Shown: positions 63,969 through 64,000 of the stretch, piece by piece
Layout of the letters: the number at the start of each line of letters is the position of its first letter
How positions within the stretch are numbered: the first letter of the stretch is position 1
Source of the DNA: Microbacteriaceae bacterium
Lineage (GTDB): Bacteria > Actinomycetota > Actinomycetes > Actinomycetales > Microbacteriaceae
DNA: 64,000 nt
Assembly (NCBI GenBank): GCA_947373155.1
Contig: CANBWO010000004.1
Coordinates: forward strand, 1-64,000
Direction of reading: 5' to 3'
Made by a program: the position numbers and the translations under genes
Notes under the pieces: model-generated
Told to the model about the DNA's origin: nothing
What the model saw: the letters and a program-made list of their open reading frames with translations, nothing else
Databases searched by the model: none

Positions 63969-64000
63969 TGGTATCACTCTTTACTTTGATTGTTTTTGGG

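Overview
The window looks like chromosomal DNA of a small-genome actinobacterium, most likely Microbacteriaceae (the planktonic Rhodoluna/Aquiluna type is my best guess). The grounds are gene content and order: nudC-uvrD2 with a DUF2342 metalloprotease, a PDZ/S16 protease and a UPF0182 membrane protein; DUF3039-murI-rph-rdgB; argS-lysA-hom-thrC-thrB-rho-prfA-prmC-sua5-wecA-atpIBEFHAGDC-cobA/pduO. This resembles the order in other actinobacteria such as mycobacteria. GC is moderate, GTG and TTG starts are common, and gaps are very short. I see no insertion sequence, prophage, CRISPR array or rRNA.

1-15 kb: a phosphotransferase cut by the window edge, NAD(H) pyrophosphatase, a short UvrD2-type helicase, a ThiF/cyclodehydratase-like protein, a metalloprotease, a PDZ protease, UPF0182, initiator tRNA, a secreted PKD-like protein, an HtrA protease, then murI-rph-rdgB and dedA, which abuts a tRNA-Arg gene. 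15-21.5 kb: a carbohydrate locus with a GH32/GH43-like glycosidase, two paralogous sugar-binding proteins flanking two ABC permeases (no ATPase gene), several LacI-type operators and a strong intercistronic hairpin.

21.6-42.9 kb: housekeeping block. argS, lysA and the threonine genes run without gaps into rho (own promoter and structured leader), prfA, prmC, sua5, a WecA-type transferase, and the nine-gene ATP synthase operon, closed by a strong terminator. A cobalamin adenosyltransferase gene and yaaA then diverge from a 22-bp gap.

42.9-47.2 kb: two tandem, paralogous modules, each an ECF sigma factor followed by a single-pass membrane protein with a large extracytoplasmic domain. They sit downstream of two DNA alkylation-repair genes (tag, ogt).

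48.3-64 kb: an accessory catabolic island. A minus-strand operon carries homoprotocatechuate meta-cleavage genes (hpaE, hpaD, hpaG-like), ferredoxin, ferredoxin reductase, a tiny sigma-region-4-like protein and a P450. Interleaved on both strands are genes of gamma-glutamylated amine metabolism (glutamine-synthetase-like ligase, two class I amidotransferases, APC permease, class III aminotransferase), a second P450, an acetoacetate-decarboxylase-like protein and a MarR regulator. All four divergent gaps of the island share an AGATTA half-site, which suggests one regulon. My reading, which is inference, is a catabolic route for an amine, perhaps aromatic, that joins gamma-glutamylation, P450 oxidation and meta cleavage. 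This island and the twin sigma modules are the best candidates for undescribed biology here.
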